A stretch of DNA of 64,000 nt from Gnetum montanum (GCA_015680685.1 MNCI01002833.1:106079-170078), one strand, 5' to 3'; counted from the stretch's first letter, positions 22,778-35,531 are shown. Notes: a model not told the origin generated them from the letters alone. Program-made: numbers and translations.

Positions 22778-24304
22778 ATGGACATCTATGCTAATCATCC
22801 ATATGGCTCCTTAATTTTTCTATTTTTTGTTTTCCATGTCTTTGATTTTGCAATTTATTTATTTTACAACTTTTTAATTTTCAAAATTTTTCCTATTTTT
22901 ACACAAATTTTTTTTACACCATCATAAGTACATTTGAATTTTTATTAGATATTTTATACTTTCTTATATATTTCACTTTGTTTTGTTTGAGTATGACTTT
23001 CAAATTTTAGCTAATAAAAGTGTTTTATTGCCAACAGAACATAGTGGTGCTACATTTGTTACTAATTTTGATTTGTGCTTTATGTTTTGTTTACTAATAT
23101 CTAGTTTCTATTTTTGAATTTTTGTACCAATGACTGAGCCATGGTTTCTTTTTCATGGAATAGGCAGTGAGTCCATGACATCCACCCATCTAAAAACTCT
23201 ATGGTTTTCTTTATTTTGGAAGTGTGAGGTAACTTTCATTAAGTAAACCTTTAATAAATTTGTGACCTTGGTAGTTTTTGGAATTGGAAAGGATTCAAAG
23301 ATTTGAACATGGTGTGAATTCAATGGAACTTAATACTCTTTGTACTTTTCTACTTACTTGAGTGCTTGGGTGTTTTCATGAGCTACTTACCGTTCCATGT
23401 CACTGAATATAGGAAGTAAAATAAAGTCTTTGCATTGTGTGGTTCTCATTCAAAGAAAAAGAAAAGATAAAAAAACATGATGGGAATTCAAAGCACACCC
23501 CTTAGACACATAAATGGGCTACAAGCACTAGTTATGGGACTAGAAGGACATGTTACCCATGCCTGAAGGTCCCCTCTAACTAAGGCCCTCTCTCACTTCC
23601 TAATTCTCTTTTATTTTCCTTATGGAATGGTGGTTATTTTGTTGAAGCACTCTTGTATTTTGAGGGGATGGATCACTCTTAGAGTGGTAATGCAAAGTCA
23701 CTAAAAGAGGTTGGTTTTGGTCTGGACTAAGGATGGAACTTCTCAAGTCATTTTAAACATAGAATCCATAAGGGACTTCTCATGACCTCAATTCAAAATT
23801 CCATTCAACCTTCTTCATCATCCATCTCTACTAATCATAACTCACCTCACTGCTACTGTCCATGTTCTTGGTTCCATGTCTTGGTCTAGCATGAATTCTT
23901 AAGTAGAATCTTCTGGATTTTGGTTCTTAACTTCCATTGACCATTAGTCATCTATGGGGCCCATGGACTCCTTAGGTTAAGGTTATGCAAGGGAAAAATG
24001 GTTTATGCCTACTATGGGAAGGATTCACTTGCATATCCCTTGGTTTGGTTCATTAAGTATCTTATCCCTAGGCATTATTGCAAGCAAAATCTTTCATACA
24101 CCCATCTTCTACATCACCTTGTGTGTTCCTTTACATATTTTATTCATTTAATACATTCTCCATCAATTTTTTAAATTTTTGAGCTTTCAAAGACCCTCTT
24201 CAAATGATTTTATCATATTCTTAGCTTTTTTGGGATTCTATAGACTCCAAATTCATTGAAAAATTCCTTATACTTATTAACATATTCAAATTTTAAAATT
24301 TTTA
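22778..24304 (+). other. E5 spacer between pol and ORF3
   Basis: No coding signal. It contains blocks shared with E1 (46080-47340) and E2 (61760-62940), such as AATAGGCAGTGAGTCCATG (23160-23178 in E5), TGTGGTTCTCA and a block CTACAAGCACTAGTTATGG. These survive in copies that have lost pol. Confidence 0.6.
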
Positions 24305-24404
24305 CCAATGGGCCCTGTATACAAGGCCTTGTCAATGGAGCAAACCCATATGTGAGGCCCTATATACCGAGCCCCATTGACATAAAGGAAAAATACTATA
24401 AATA
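24305..24404 (+). promoter_or_regulatory. U3-like segment with TATA box upstream of ORF3 (E5)
   Basis: This non-LTR stretch resembles the E5 LTR U3. GGCC-type blocks (ATGGGCCC, AAGGCCTTGTCAATGG, GAGGCCC, GAGCCCCATTGACAT) are followed by AAAAATACTATAAATAG, against AAAAACTATAAATATG in the LTR. The TATA core CTATAAATA is at 24396-24404, about 450 bp before the ORF3 ATG. Promoter function is inferred from similarity and position. Confidence 0.5.
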
Positions 24405-24850
24405 GACATGACCCAACTTAGAAAATTTTACATTTTCCCATAAATGCCAAAGGAGCCCCATTTTACTATAAAATTTTACCTTCCAAAGCCCATAACTCAC
24501 AAACCATTTATCCAAATCACTTTTTTCTTTGAACTTATAGCTATCAGAGGTAAACTCTTCATCATGGGAGCCACAAAACACTTTTGATAGAAAATTTTTC
24601 ATGATTTGTCTAACTCCCAGAAAGGTTTAACTGAAAAAATCAACTATTAAACACTAAATTACAAGAGTTAAACCCTTCCAATAAGGTCTGACTATAATTA
24701 TAATAAATAATTAATAAAATAGTGATATAATAATCAATCTACCATGGTCCAACCTTAGCTAAAGTATTACTAACTAACTAATGAGAAAATATATTCAAAA
24801 ATTTAAAGTTACACATTACATCTAGTAAACCATGAATGTATTGTGATTGC

Positions 24851-27694
24851 AGATGGCACCAAAAGGCAAGCACACATAGGAACTAGGATCGTCCCAACCA
24901 AGGGGCCAGAATAGGAAGTGGCTAAGAACATCCCTAAGAAGAACCATTGACAACCCACACCACAAGTCCTCGTAGGGAAGAGGTAGAAGTTGAATCTATC
25001 AAATAGATTCTAGAACCAACAGCAGTAGCAATAGAACACTCCCACTAGGATGATGTGCTATCACAACCAGCAAACCTCAAGGTAACCTTAATCAAGGCCT
25101 ACCTAAATAAAATCAAGTCAAGGGAGGTCTAAAAATTAGTGTTCCAGGAGTTAAACTTTGGCCCTTTCTTAGAGCATGAACAAAGAGAAGTGTAGGACTA
25201 GCTAAAGGCCTCTCCCATGTGGCCAATCATCACTTCCATTGGGAAGTGGTACATAGGAGAGACATTTTTATTCTAGAATAATAGGTAGCCTAGATCAACA
25301 ATGAAAATCAAGAACATCTCAATGTCCTACTCAATGTAGGTCATTGCTATGCTACTTGGGTTGCCAAAAATGAGGGCAAACTTTACTGAGATCCCAATGC
25401 AAGTAGATCCCAGTATCAAGAAAGAATGAGGGCAAAGTGCTATGGTGTCGATTGCAAGGATTTTAGTGCACTCACATCGATAGAGAGGATTTACTACAAG
25501 ATTGTGGGCTTCTACATCAATCCCAATATGAGGCCAAGTAAAATCACTACCTTCTCTTCTCAAGCATGTACCCCTTTAAGTCGGAAATTCCCAATCAATC
25601 TTTTGTAGCTAATCTATCTAGAGATGGAGAAGTAATTTAAAGAAAATGGACATGGAAGGAAGGCACTCCCCTTCCCATGCCTCATCATGAAGTTCTGTCA
25701 AAAGAGAGGAATAGTTAATTATACCAACAATAATATCAAAACTATTTTAGCCACCAACTGGGCTAAAATGGTGAAGGACATAATGCTTGCAATCATAATT
25801 CAAGAAGAGGAGCAATGACCACCACCTACACCTACCACTTAGACAACAGTTCTAGACATCACTACAACTGCCTAATCGTTGTAAGAATATAAAGAATGGC
25901 TCTTGAGTGAACAAGAGTAATGAGTAGGCATAAGTGGTAGGGATCCATCTATCTACAAACCAATAATGAGTCGGCTCAACGAGGTAGCCCAAACAATCAA
26001 TTTGATGGGTGAAGGTGGATCCATTTTCTTAGCCCAAAGAATGTAGCTACCTACAAGGTTGAATCTAAGCACCAAAGAGATCATAGTATCTCTCACCGAA
26101 TAACAGTCACTCCCAGAAATCTCTAGGAATGTTGTTACCTTCTTGATTTTCTTGGAGGAGAATGAAGGGACAACTATATTGGTGCTATAATACCAAGGAT
26201 AGAAGACTGTAGCAAAAGTGGTTGCTAATCACATTATTGAGAGTCTTAATGCACTTGCAACATCTACATTAGATATCACTACACTCAAAGATGTGCAAAC
26301 AACTGCATGAACCACAAGCAATAGAATAAACATAGCGCAACATGAAGAACTACTGGACCAACTGGTAGGAACTGGGCAACCACTTTCAAATTGCTTTGAC
26401 CTTTGGATAACATTACTACAACCCAGTCAAAGTTACTAGAGTCAAGGGGTAAAAACATCATATTGGAGGGGCAACTTGAAACAACCAAGAAGTGAAATGA
26501 ATGCTTAGCTATAGAAGTTGTCGAACTAAGATCCCAAATTGCCAATCCCACATTTCTTAACCCAACATTGATAAGAGATGAAGCTATGCAACAACTTCAT
26601 ACCAAACTGAAAGGAGTTGAGGATGCAATGGAGATGACAATGTTCTATAGATCTTTAGCAAAGGCTGCATAGCACAAAATTCAAAAGGCCTTGGATTAGA
26701 CCTACCAAGAGAATGTCCAATTAACCTTAGAAAATCATTGTCTATGGAATGTCGATGTGCACAAGTAATAGTTAATAGATTTCATCCATCAATAGCATGA
26801 GTAATTGGCCAGAGAAAAAATGGAATTAAGAAGATTAGCAACAAAAAGTAGGAATCTCACCATGGAGGAGGTACACACCCTTTACTAGAAAATTGCAATC
26901 AAGGTAGCTACCTAGAAATATGAAGCTCTCAAATTTGAGAAAGTCAAATATCATTATAGAGAACAAGTTGGTCTACAAAAGGAGGAAACAAAAAATACAT
27001 CCAATTGGTGAAGGTAAAAATAAATGAAGCCCTCCAACAACTCCAACAAGGTAGAGAAGTTTGGAAACCCATCGTTGATGGGATAGATGCCTACAGCAAG
27101 GTAGAAATCTACACAAAGGAGTTGCAGATCAAAAAGATGATGGGGTATATGGAGATTTCCAATCTCCGTTATGTAAATTTTTCCATGTTGACTACTGGAT
27201 GGCCATGTCAAAGCTCAAAAAATAGGCAACCAATTTGTACTTGTTATACGAGATCAAGTTCAAGCAACACAAGGACACCAAGGACAAGCTTGAGGTGGCT
27301 AATGCTAAACTCAAAGTTCTTAAGGCATGATCCACTGATTAACAATCAATTGTCAAGAACCTGGCCAGAATGATGAATGACTATCAAGAGCTGCATAATG
27401 TAATTAGGGCATTCAACATCAAATGCAAACAGTTTGCTATCTGGTTTATCAATGTGAAGAAGATGTTCCCAATAATGTCCTATCTATGGGATGTCCTCAT
27501 TCCAACCCATATTAGTGATGCTACGTGGACTATGAATGATCCATAGAGTAAGGAGGAGAAGATGAAGGCATTGCTAGATGTCTTTCACCTTCCATTGAAG
27601 GTTGCAGCTACAACTACCTCAGCTACCATACATGCCTGGAATTGATGAAGGTCCTTCAAAACCTCAAGAGCCACCACCACCTAGGACTATTTGA
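24851..27694 (+). pseudogene. E5 ORF3: extra ORF after pol, coiled-coil rich, unknown function
   Basis: A broken frame of about 945 codons starts with ATG at 24851 (MAPKGKH), right after an acceptor-like TTGTGATTGCAG. An N-terminal region has ELNFGPFLEHEQREV, LKASPMWPIITSIGKWYIGE and IERIYYKI. Then a long charged part follows with alternating Leu/Lys/Glu (for example KLEVANAKLKVLKA near 27280) that looks like coiled coil. It ends PQEPPPPRTI-stop at 27692-27694. The E3 minus strand (35532-38010) encodes the same protein with matching N-terminal, coiled-coil and PPPPRT ends, so it is a real gene of this family. Extra ORFs in this place are known in Athila-type elements, but I do not recognise this protein. 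There are many frameshifts and stops. Confidence 0.65.
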
Positions 27695-27920
27695 TCTTCT
27701 CCACCATCTTTATGCAATTAGAGGATGTGCTATCCAAATTTTTGTAGAGTCATGTCATGGTGTTCAATTTTGTGTCATGAACACCATAATTTTTTGTAAT
27801 TTATTTGTGATTTATACACTTGAGCACTTAGTTTTGTCAAGTCAATTTGCTTTGTTTAAGAGTTAATCAATAATCCCATACCTTCCCAATTTTATAAGGA
27901 AACTCGAGGATGAGTTTTCA

Positions 27921-27936
27921 TTCAATCATGGGGGTA
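27921..27936 (+). other. E5 polypurine tract
   Basis: TTCAATCATGGGGGTA directly precedes the 3' LTR. Confidence 0.8.
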
Positions 27937-28898
27937 TAATGAACTATTAATGTGTCATGTCAATAGATCCTCATTGATGTGGCCTCATCAATGAGCCCCC
28001 GTTTGTATGGTGTTTCCTCATCAATAGGCTCTTGTTTACATGGTATTGCCTCATCAATGTAACATTTGCTACATCTATGAGGCCTCATTAAGATAGTATT
28101 GTAGCAAAAATGATAAATACAAGCTCCAGCAATGCTTATGAGAATTCAAGTCATAGTAGTAGCAAAGCTCTTGCAATTTTTCTATTTAAAAGTGAGAATA
28201 TTTTTCTTGAGTGCCTGCAGTAGGAGCCATTAAGTGTACGGATCTTTATTTGAGCACTATTGTACCTGAACCACACGAGTGTGTATGATAATAAAGATGA
28301 GCTTCTTGATAAACCTTGTAGCATTTTGGATAACTTAAATGTTTTATTTATGCATTCATTGTTTTTATTAAATATTTAATCAATTAAGTTAAACTAAGCT
28401 AAGTTATACTTTAATCAATTAAGCTAAATAGATTAAGTACATAAATACAAATGCTTCAAGTGTAAACATGTATTCTCTTGGTAATCCCAGTAATGTTATT
28501 GCTTAATGCGCCTAGTAGCATAGTGCTTGGTAACCTAGCAGTGAATACATGGGTTCAAGATGTGTACGAAAAGTGGCACCTAATGCTTATGTTAGGATTA
28601 GCTAGAGACCAATTAGTTAGTTAAATTAAATTAGTCATTAAATTACTTCATCTCTTTCTTTAAGCATCGAAATCAGAAAACATAAAATGATAAAAAATCA
28701 TATGTCTTGATTACACTTAATCATACCTTTGTACTTAACAAGTGTAATTGGAAAGACAACAAATAATCTTAGGGCAAGATTCACTTCCTAGAAAACTAGT
28801 GTACTAGAAATTAGAGAGTCCATGGAATTTGACCAGATTAAGCATGAACGTTTTGTGATTTGTATGGTTGGGCATAATGGTATCTTCACTGCTCATCA
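27937..28898 (+). repeat. E5 3' LTR (962 bp)
   Basis: Starts TAATGAAC (decayed TGATGAA) after the polypurine tract, ends CTCATCA and is followed by the target duplication CTTAA. The TATA box seen in the 5' LTR is mutated here (ATGATAAATAC near 28110). The TCTTTATTTGAGCACTATTG R/U5 block is kept. Confidence 0.88.
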
Positions 28899-29005
28899 CT
28901 TAACAATGTAGGTACCATGATAGTTCCATCCATGAATTATCATATGGTGTATCATGATACTTATAAATCATATAGTTAAGCATTGAGACAATTCATCATT
29001 CATCA
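28899..29005 (+). repeat. E6: right part of 5' LTR
   Basis: Continues the E6 LTR interrupted at 15595. AAATCATATAGTTAAGCATT aligns with GAATCATATGGTTGGGCGTA of the E5 LTR end, and the segment closes with TTCATCATTCATCA. Confidence 0.6.
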
Positions 29006-29006
29006 T

Positions 29007-29024
29007 TGGTATCATTGTTAGGGA
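29007..29024 (+). other. E6 primer binding site (tRNA-Asp-like)
   Basis: TGGTATCATTGTTAGGGA is a decayed relative of TGGCGCCGTTGCCGGGGA, one base after the LTR end. Confidence 0.55.
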
Positions 29025-29135
29025 TGGTGCTAGTAATTTAGATTTGTGATACCATAAAAAATCATTATAAAGCATTAACAATTTATATTTTAAAATAGAT
29101 TTAATATCTAAGTCACACACATTAGTAATTGAAAC

Positions 29136-31160
29136 ATGGCTTCTTCACAGAAGGTTGATACCCCACTAGACAATGATAATACTGGCAAAGGCAATGATAG
29201 GATTTGCATTAAAGAGAATTAGAGTGAACCATCATAAGCAAGGGTTTCATATGCTCATTTAGACACTTACTGCATTCAAATACTATGTTTAACTATCAAA
29301 AATAATCCTAGAGGAGATGGAATAGATCCCAAAAGATGGAAGGTCTCAAGGTCTAGAACCTCTAGTAAATCTAAAAGAGATAAATTTTGGGACTATAGAT
29401 AGAGATACAAAATCGATAATAGTTCTTCTAGTTCATCATCTTCCTCTTCATCTTCATCATCCAACTCTAATGAAGATAATCATAGATAGGAAGATAGAGC
29501 TCCATCAAGGGATTAAAGAAAATAACCTAGAGATCATCATAGGAGAAATATAGATGATCACAATAAGAGAAATCATGAAAAAAATCTTAGCAAGGATTGA
29601 GATGCAGACAAAAATAGAAACTAAAGATAAGATAGGAGGTACCAAAGGAAGCACAAAAGAGATCATCATGGTCAAGCATATAGAGACAAAGATTATGAAT
29701 ATAACATGCCTAATGATAATAAACCTTTATTGGCTACTAGAAGCATGATTCAAATTAGGGAGGTAATTAGTGTAATCCACAAGTATCAAAGGTAAAGTTG
29801 CATTAAACGGCTTGACATGAATAATATTCCTAAATTTGAGGAAGTTATAACTCTAATCTACAACATCATCTATAAGTCTTCCATGATGTCTACACCTTAT
29901 AAAAATGTTAAAGTGGCAAAAGCTTAAGCTCTTCCTTAGGATATTAATAAAAGAAGCAAAACTTAGTATAGATTGTTGGAAGCAGATTCAATCCACCAAC
30001 GATTCACAATACTTGAGCTTTTCAATAAAGAGTACCAAAGTTATTCAAGAGTGTTTAATATGAAGAAAAAAATCTAAGGATGAAAGGAAGGAAACCATAA
30101 ATTCCTTAACGTGGCCCTTGGATGATGCTATTCTTTGTTGCAATGATGCTCAAGCCATGAATTTTTTTAGATAAGGCAACTTCTTCACATCATATATGGG
30201 CTTCATAACAAAACAAGGGAGATAATGGGGATCTATGCATAGGAAAGATTATTAGAACTTAGAGCTCATTAGATATAAATATTGACTAAACAAGTAGCAA
30301 AAGAAGAAGAAAAGTTACACAACAGAGAGGAGTATACTGAGACCTAGCCCTTTGCAAGAAAGAGATTTATAGTTGTAAATAGGAAGAAGAGACATCTCTT
30401 GGTGAGGTTATTTCATATAAAACCTTGCCAATACAAAAATCCATCAAAGAAAGATAAGATGTGGGTATCAATGAATGAAAAATTTGCAATTATCTTAAAA
30501 ATTATGGAGGAAAGGGAAAGCATGAGTAGGAGACTATGACAAGAAGAAGAGAAAAAATAAGGAAACAAGTAGGGATACTTATTAATAAAAATAAAAACCT
30601 GCATTAGTGAAAGAGTTTATAGACTCAAATTCAAAGGAAGATAATAGATGTGACATCTATCAATATGAGAATCCAAAGGAATATTGCCTAGTTATGTCAT
30701 ATCTACTAGAGTCTATAGGGCTTATTCTTTGAACGCCAAGTTCATGGAAAAGCAAATGCCTAAGAGATTACCTTATCCACAAGACAATTACAAGTAACCC
30801 TAAAATCAACAATGCTACCCAAGTGAGACCCATTCTCAACCTTAAGACTATTATCAACACTAATGATAAAATCCAAAGGTATGGGGGATGTCATCACCAA
30901 GGTAGTAATAACCTTATTGCGAACTAGATCCATATGGATACCATGTCTAATAGCCTATTTCTCCTAATGCTCCTACTACCCATGCCTCTAATCATTATTA
31001 CTACCCTTTTGAGTACCATCTACTCACAACTCCTTACTTAGAATCAATATCCTATGTCTCTCACTAATCATCACATCCTCGTCAATACTCTCATATACCT
31101 CTTCCATTTGTGCCATCATTAACAATGTGGAGAGAATTTTCATCAAAACCACAATAGAAG
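29136..31160 (+). pseudogene. E6 gag (broken)
   Basis: ATG at 29136 (MASSQK). The N-terminal YAHLDTY block is followed by a Ser-rich tract at 29420-29470, a long Arg/Lys/Asp/His-rich tract (29470-29700), then the capsid-like region with LDMNNIPKFEE, ILELFNKEYQSYSRVFNMKK and EIMGIYA, and KQVAKEEEKL near 30290. The knuckle is decayed to CDIYQYENPKEYC at about 30650. The tail is proline- and tyrosine-rich. Every conserved block of the E1/E2 gag is present in order but with stops and frameshifts. No protease or pol follows. Confidence 0.75.
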
Positions 31161-33966
31161 AATTTTTTTTATGATGATGATATTTGGCCCATGGTGATGG
31201 ATTAGGAGCATAACATGGTTTCTTTTAGTATGTCTAAGTGGAAATTTACAAGGACTTTAGGATCAACATGGATGATTACTTCTTTATTTCTACATGGAAA
31301 GTGGATTTCTTAATGCAAAGGTGAGGAGAATGCATAATGATAAGTTAGCCAAGGTTTACCTGGGATGGTATTTATTTTGGATGAATTTCTAACAATAGTA
31401 AATATAGCCTCGAATGCAATATAGTTTCCTACCAAGAAGGATAACTTAATGACCACTATGATATCTACTTTAGCCCCCCTAAACAAAATCAAGGAAGAAA
31501 CATTTCTAGATGTTCATTTATAAGCATGCTAAGCAATTGGCACTTAAATAAACATGAAAAAATAAGACTTCACTTTTAAAAAAAGGGCATTAAGGAAAAA
31601 CATTTCTCATATGTTTAAAATGAGAGTGAATGAGAAGACCTTAATAAATAAGACATGATAAAAAATATGAATTTTAGGAAATGTATGAGCTCTCCAAATT
31701 ATCATATCCACTTTTTTGGTTCACTAGGAATTGAGACTAAGTCTAGTTTTGACATTTTCCCACCCTATTTTGAATAACAAAATTTCCAAAGACAACATTA
31801 TGGGATACTTTCCCATCTCTAGAAGGCCTCCAAGAACCATTTGGACTCATAACACAACTTAGAATTTCCATTCTTAATGATGTTGGAAAATTTTGAGAAC
31901 CAAAACCTTTTTAAAGTGTTGGAGGTGACACAAATTCTACTTTAGCTATAGTCCTAGACCATCTTGTCCATGTTACCTATACCAAAACTGCATTTTAGCC
32001 TTAAATATATCCTTGCAGAACCCAAATGACTCATCCAAAACATCTATAGCACTAGCGTCAACACTAATATCATGGTCTCTAGCATCTTTAAGGCTTGCCC
32101 TACCTGTATTTTAACTTGACCAATCAATAATATCTTGGGCACTATATATGATAATTTTGATATGTTTGAAGGCAATCATAGTAGTCAAGATTTAAAAAAT
32201 TTTTATCTAATGCAATTGATGTTGACATAGCATCAACATCATCATGGTTATGTCATCATCCTCCTAGCCTTCCAAGATCAACATTTGGAAACATTTTATT
32301 ACTTTAAAATATCCTTCAAGTCTCAAAACATCACCAAAACTCATTTCAACTTCAAATCATACATTCTAAAAGCATGAGAAGTCACTACAAAAAATTCATG
32401 AAAATTTTTCTATCTTCATAGCTAACATTGATATCAACGTTAATGTCCTATGGATCATAAAAATGTAATCCTTGATGACATCATCCTAGCTCCATTTGAC
32501 TTCAATTCAAACATCAAATAGGGTCTTGGAGGCTTAAAACTTGATACTAGGTAGAACTAGAAAAAATTCACTAAGTACTAGTGATGTTGATGCCAATGTC
32601 AACATCAGCATCATCCCTTATGAGATCCACATTGCTTAGTTCATAGGGTCAACCTTACTAAAATCAAACTCTAAACTAACTACTAACAAACTTCACTTAG
32701 CCCTAAAGTTAAATTTTGCAACACTAATCTACAGCTTGGTTTCTTAAGATCTTGAGCATATTTTTGAGATTTTTGGAGATCCAAATTGCTTGCTAGAAAC
32801 CACCTAACATCTTCCACAAGATCTATTGCTATTGATGCATAAATTTGGTTATAAAAAATGTCCTTTTGAATGAACTTGTTAAAAAAGACTATCATCTAAG
32901 GTGTCTCCCATATGGTTATAGAAACTTGGGAATAATCTTAGCTAGCATAGTAATGATGAAGTCTAAAATTACAAATTCCAAAATTTGATCTAAGTTAACA
33001 AGTGAGATAATATGCATAATTATAAATAATCATAAGCTTTATTTCAAAAATAAAAATAAACATTAAAATAAATTTTAATATGATGATACCAAAAATAAAT
33101 TTTAATCTGCTTGCTTAGTAAAAAGTTTAGATCTTTATAGTTGATGACTCTAAGCATATGCATTGATCCTATATGATAAGATTCAATAATGAAAATGTAG
33201 AATAGCATTTCATCAAGAATAACTAATGTGAGGCTTCTTAGTGTAAGGAACTAGAAGCATGTACTTGTACAAAGCTTTATTTCTACAAATATGATGCATT
33301 ATCATCTCTGCATAGCTTATTCACAAGAGATGTAGTTATAAGTCTCATTGTCCTAAGGGAAACTTAAGCTTGGCGCCATGCCCAAGTAAATTGTGTGGGA
33401 GACATCACTCAAGTAGCACACCATGGCTAAATAAGAATGAGAGAGGAATGATAGATTTTCCAGATTTTGCAACAAGCTCATCACTCATGATTGGTTTGTA
33501 GACTACACTTGCCATTAGTTTTTCTATTGAAAATTTAGGAAAACTAGGAACACAAAATCTACCATGTATGTAGCTCTCCTAATGACAAAAGCCTACATTT
33601 TTTCTCACACGTTACCATGTTTGTGATCAAGGCATGATCGAAAATTCCATCATGCCTCCATTTCCATAGGATCATTCCATAGAATTTGTTGTCTACCTTG
33701 TTGTATTACCAACATGAAAATGGAAATTGTAGAGTTGACATTCCTTTGTTAACACTAAGCTCATCATTGACATGATGCAATGCTACTTTTCTATTAAAAA
33801 CTTTTCACCATGTCCTATTATACAAAAAATATTTAACATAGTTGCCTTCCAAGGTAAAATTGAAAGGCCTTCCTAACTTTTCATAAGGTTTTATGGTCTT
33901 TGTTTGAAAGGTCTTTTAATCAAAATGCAAAAACCAAAAATGATAGGTTTTGATTTTTCATAATAA
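31161..33966. other. Unassigned sequence between E6 gag and E4
   Basis: No gene or LTR recognised on either strand; frames are at most about 70 codons. At 32055-32640 a degenerate motif around GATGTTGACATCAGCATCATC recurs about every 160-210 bp (near 32055, 32217, 32428 and 32586), suggesting an old tandem repeat. The expected pol and 3' LTR of E6 are not visible. Confidence 0.4.
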
Positions 33967-33971
33967 CATAT

Positions 33972-34504
33972 TGTTGATGCATAAAATTTGGACACACCAA
34001 CACTAAGAAAGAAAACTTTTAGAATACTATTGCCTATGGTACCTCCCATATGGGTACAAAAACCAAGGAATAGTCTCAGCTAGAGAGGGCCATGTGATGT
34101 TTCAAAATAGTAAATCAAATTGGAAAATTTTGAAATTAAAAAAAAAACTATTCTTTAGATTCAAGAATATAATAGGTAAGTAAAATGAATAAAATTTCTT
34201 TGGTCCCATTGATGTCGCTAATCTATCACTACTGATGGTGTTCACTACTGGGCAAAAAGACTTCAACCGCTACGAAAAAGGAAGAGAGAGGGAAGAAGTA
34301 TGATGCACACACATGTACATTGCCATCACTATCATAATCACCACTACTGCCTTAAGAGCTTGCTTGCCTATCACATGGATTAGAAGGAAGGAAAGAAGTA
34401 GATGGTGTAGGCACACCATTTGGGGAGAGATAGAAGGCTGCCTACTACAACATAAAAGAAGAAGGAAGAAACCACTGTCTACTAGCTTCTTAGCTATTCC
34501 TATG
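33972..34504 (-). repeat. E4 3' LTR, outer part (left of E3)
   Basis: Matches 55641-56190 of the intact E4 LTR, including TGTTGATGCATAAAA and the AGGAAGGAAAGA region, up to CCTATG where E3 is inserted. The LTR continues at 49691. Confidence 0.88.
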
Positions 34505-35344
34505 TGATGAGTAGTAAGGTATCCCTACGCTCAACCATACAAATATGAGCGTGTACATTTAATCTAGTCAAACTCCATAGATGGACTAGTTATAACACCT
34601 AGACAGTTATACGTTGATCATAGTTCGCTATCTTTCCATCTGGACTAGTATTTGCTTTTTCACATATGGTTTAGTCCAAAGTGAGGTGTATGATGTGATT
34701 TTTACTACTAGGCTACTCCTAAATACAATGAGAAATAACTTTATTAAGCTAATAAGAAATAGGAAATAGAATCTAATCTAGCCTAAGTATGATGAGCATC
34801 TATCCTTAATCATTCATAGACATCTTGGACTTCATGTACTACATCTAGGATTACCAAGTACACATTACTCAAAGCACTACTAGATACGCTACTGGGTTAC
34901 CATGTATTTACACTTAAATGTTCATGATTAATACGTACTAACAATAATAGTAAATGACAATAAAAGAAATATTCACTAGGAAAAAAACAATAAATAATTA
35001 ACAATTAAAACAAGTAAAAGCTAAATGAATGCTGTAATGATGGAGTAATCTCGATCTTTATTATTGGTTGTGTGCATGTCCAAGTATGTCACACTCGAAC
35101 AAAGGTTCTGTACAGTTACAAGCATCACACTACAAGCATGCACTTTGGAAAAGAATTAAAAACTAACAAAAAGACACGACCTAAATATTTACAAAAAGAC
35201 TCCTTCACTATGCACCCGAATGCTATATTTATAGGCTGACATAGCAATCATGATATCATGTATATGATATTGTATCCAGGCTGCGATATCACATACCCAA
35301 TATCGTGTACCCAATATCAGGGCTTGGCAAACCATGATTCATCA
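34505..35344 (-). repeat. E3 3' LTR (840 bp)
   Basis: On the plus strand it starts TGATGAG and ends TTCATCA. On the minus strand U3 contains several GATATC/GATATT copies (35246-35320 on the plus strand) followed by a TATA box CTATAAATA (within 35222-35235). A GTGGGGGTA polypurine tract precedes it on the minus strand (35345-35355). Confidence 0.88.
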
Positions 35345-35531
35345 TACCCCCACAACTAAATAAAAACTCGTCCTCAAGTCAAAAAAAATGAGGAACAAGT
35401 TCATTTGATTACACAATGGATATGTATGGGATTATGAACTAACTATGGATTATTTCATGCCACAGTGTGGAACTAGAAAAAACAAAATTGGGACACCAAC
35501 ACAAAACACAAAATATGAAATTGTTTAGAAC

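Larger units (their letters stand above)
15596..28898 (+). mobile_element. E5: Ty3/gypsy, Athila-like, gag-pol plus extra 3' ORF
   Basis: A 13.3-kb element bounded by LTRs at 15596-16542 and 27937-28898 with an exact 5-bp target duplication CTTAA (15591-15595 and 28899-28903). In order it holds a PBS resembling tRNA-Asp, gag, aspartic protease, reverse transcriptase, RNase H, integrase, a non-coding spacer, ORF3 and a polypurine tract. The tRNA-Asp-type PBS, the RT style (FLDGYSxYN, FMDDFS) and an additional ORF 3' of integrase fit the Athila branch of non-chromoviral gypsy elements (family knowledge). Every frame is broken, and the three integrase catalytic residues are changed. It is inserted into the LTR of E6. 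Confidence 0.9.

Noticed and set aside
23780-24300. Possible env-like membrane protein after E5 pol
   Set aside because: No frame of useful length, signal peptide or paired membrane segments found. The region matches the non-coding spacer of E1 and E2.
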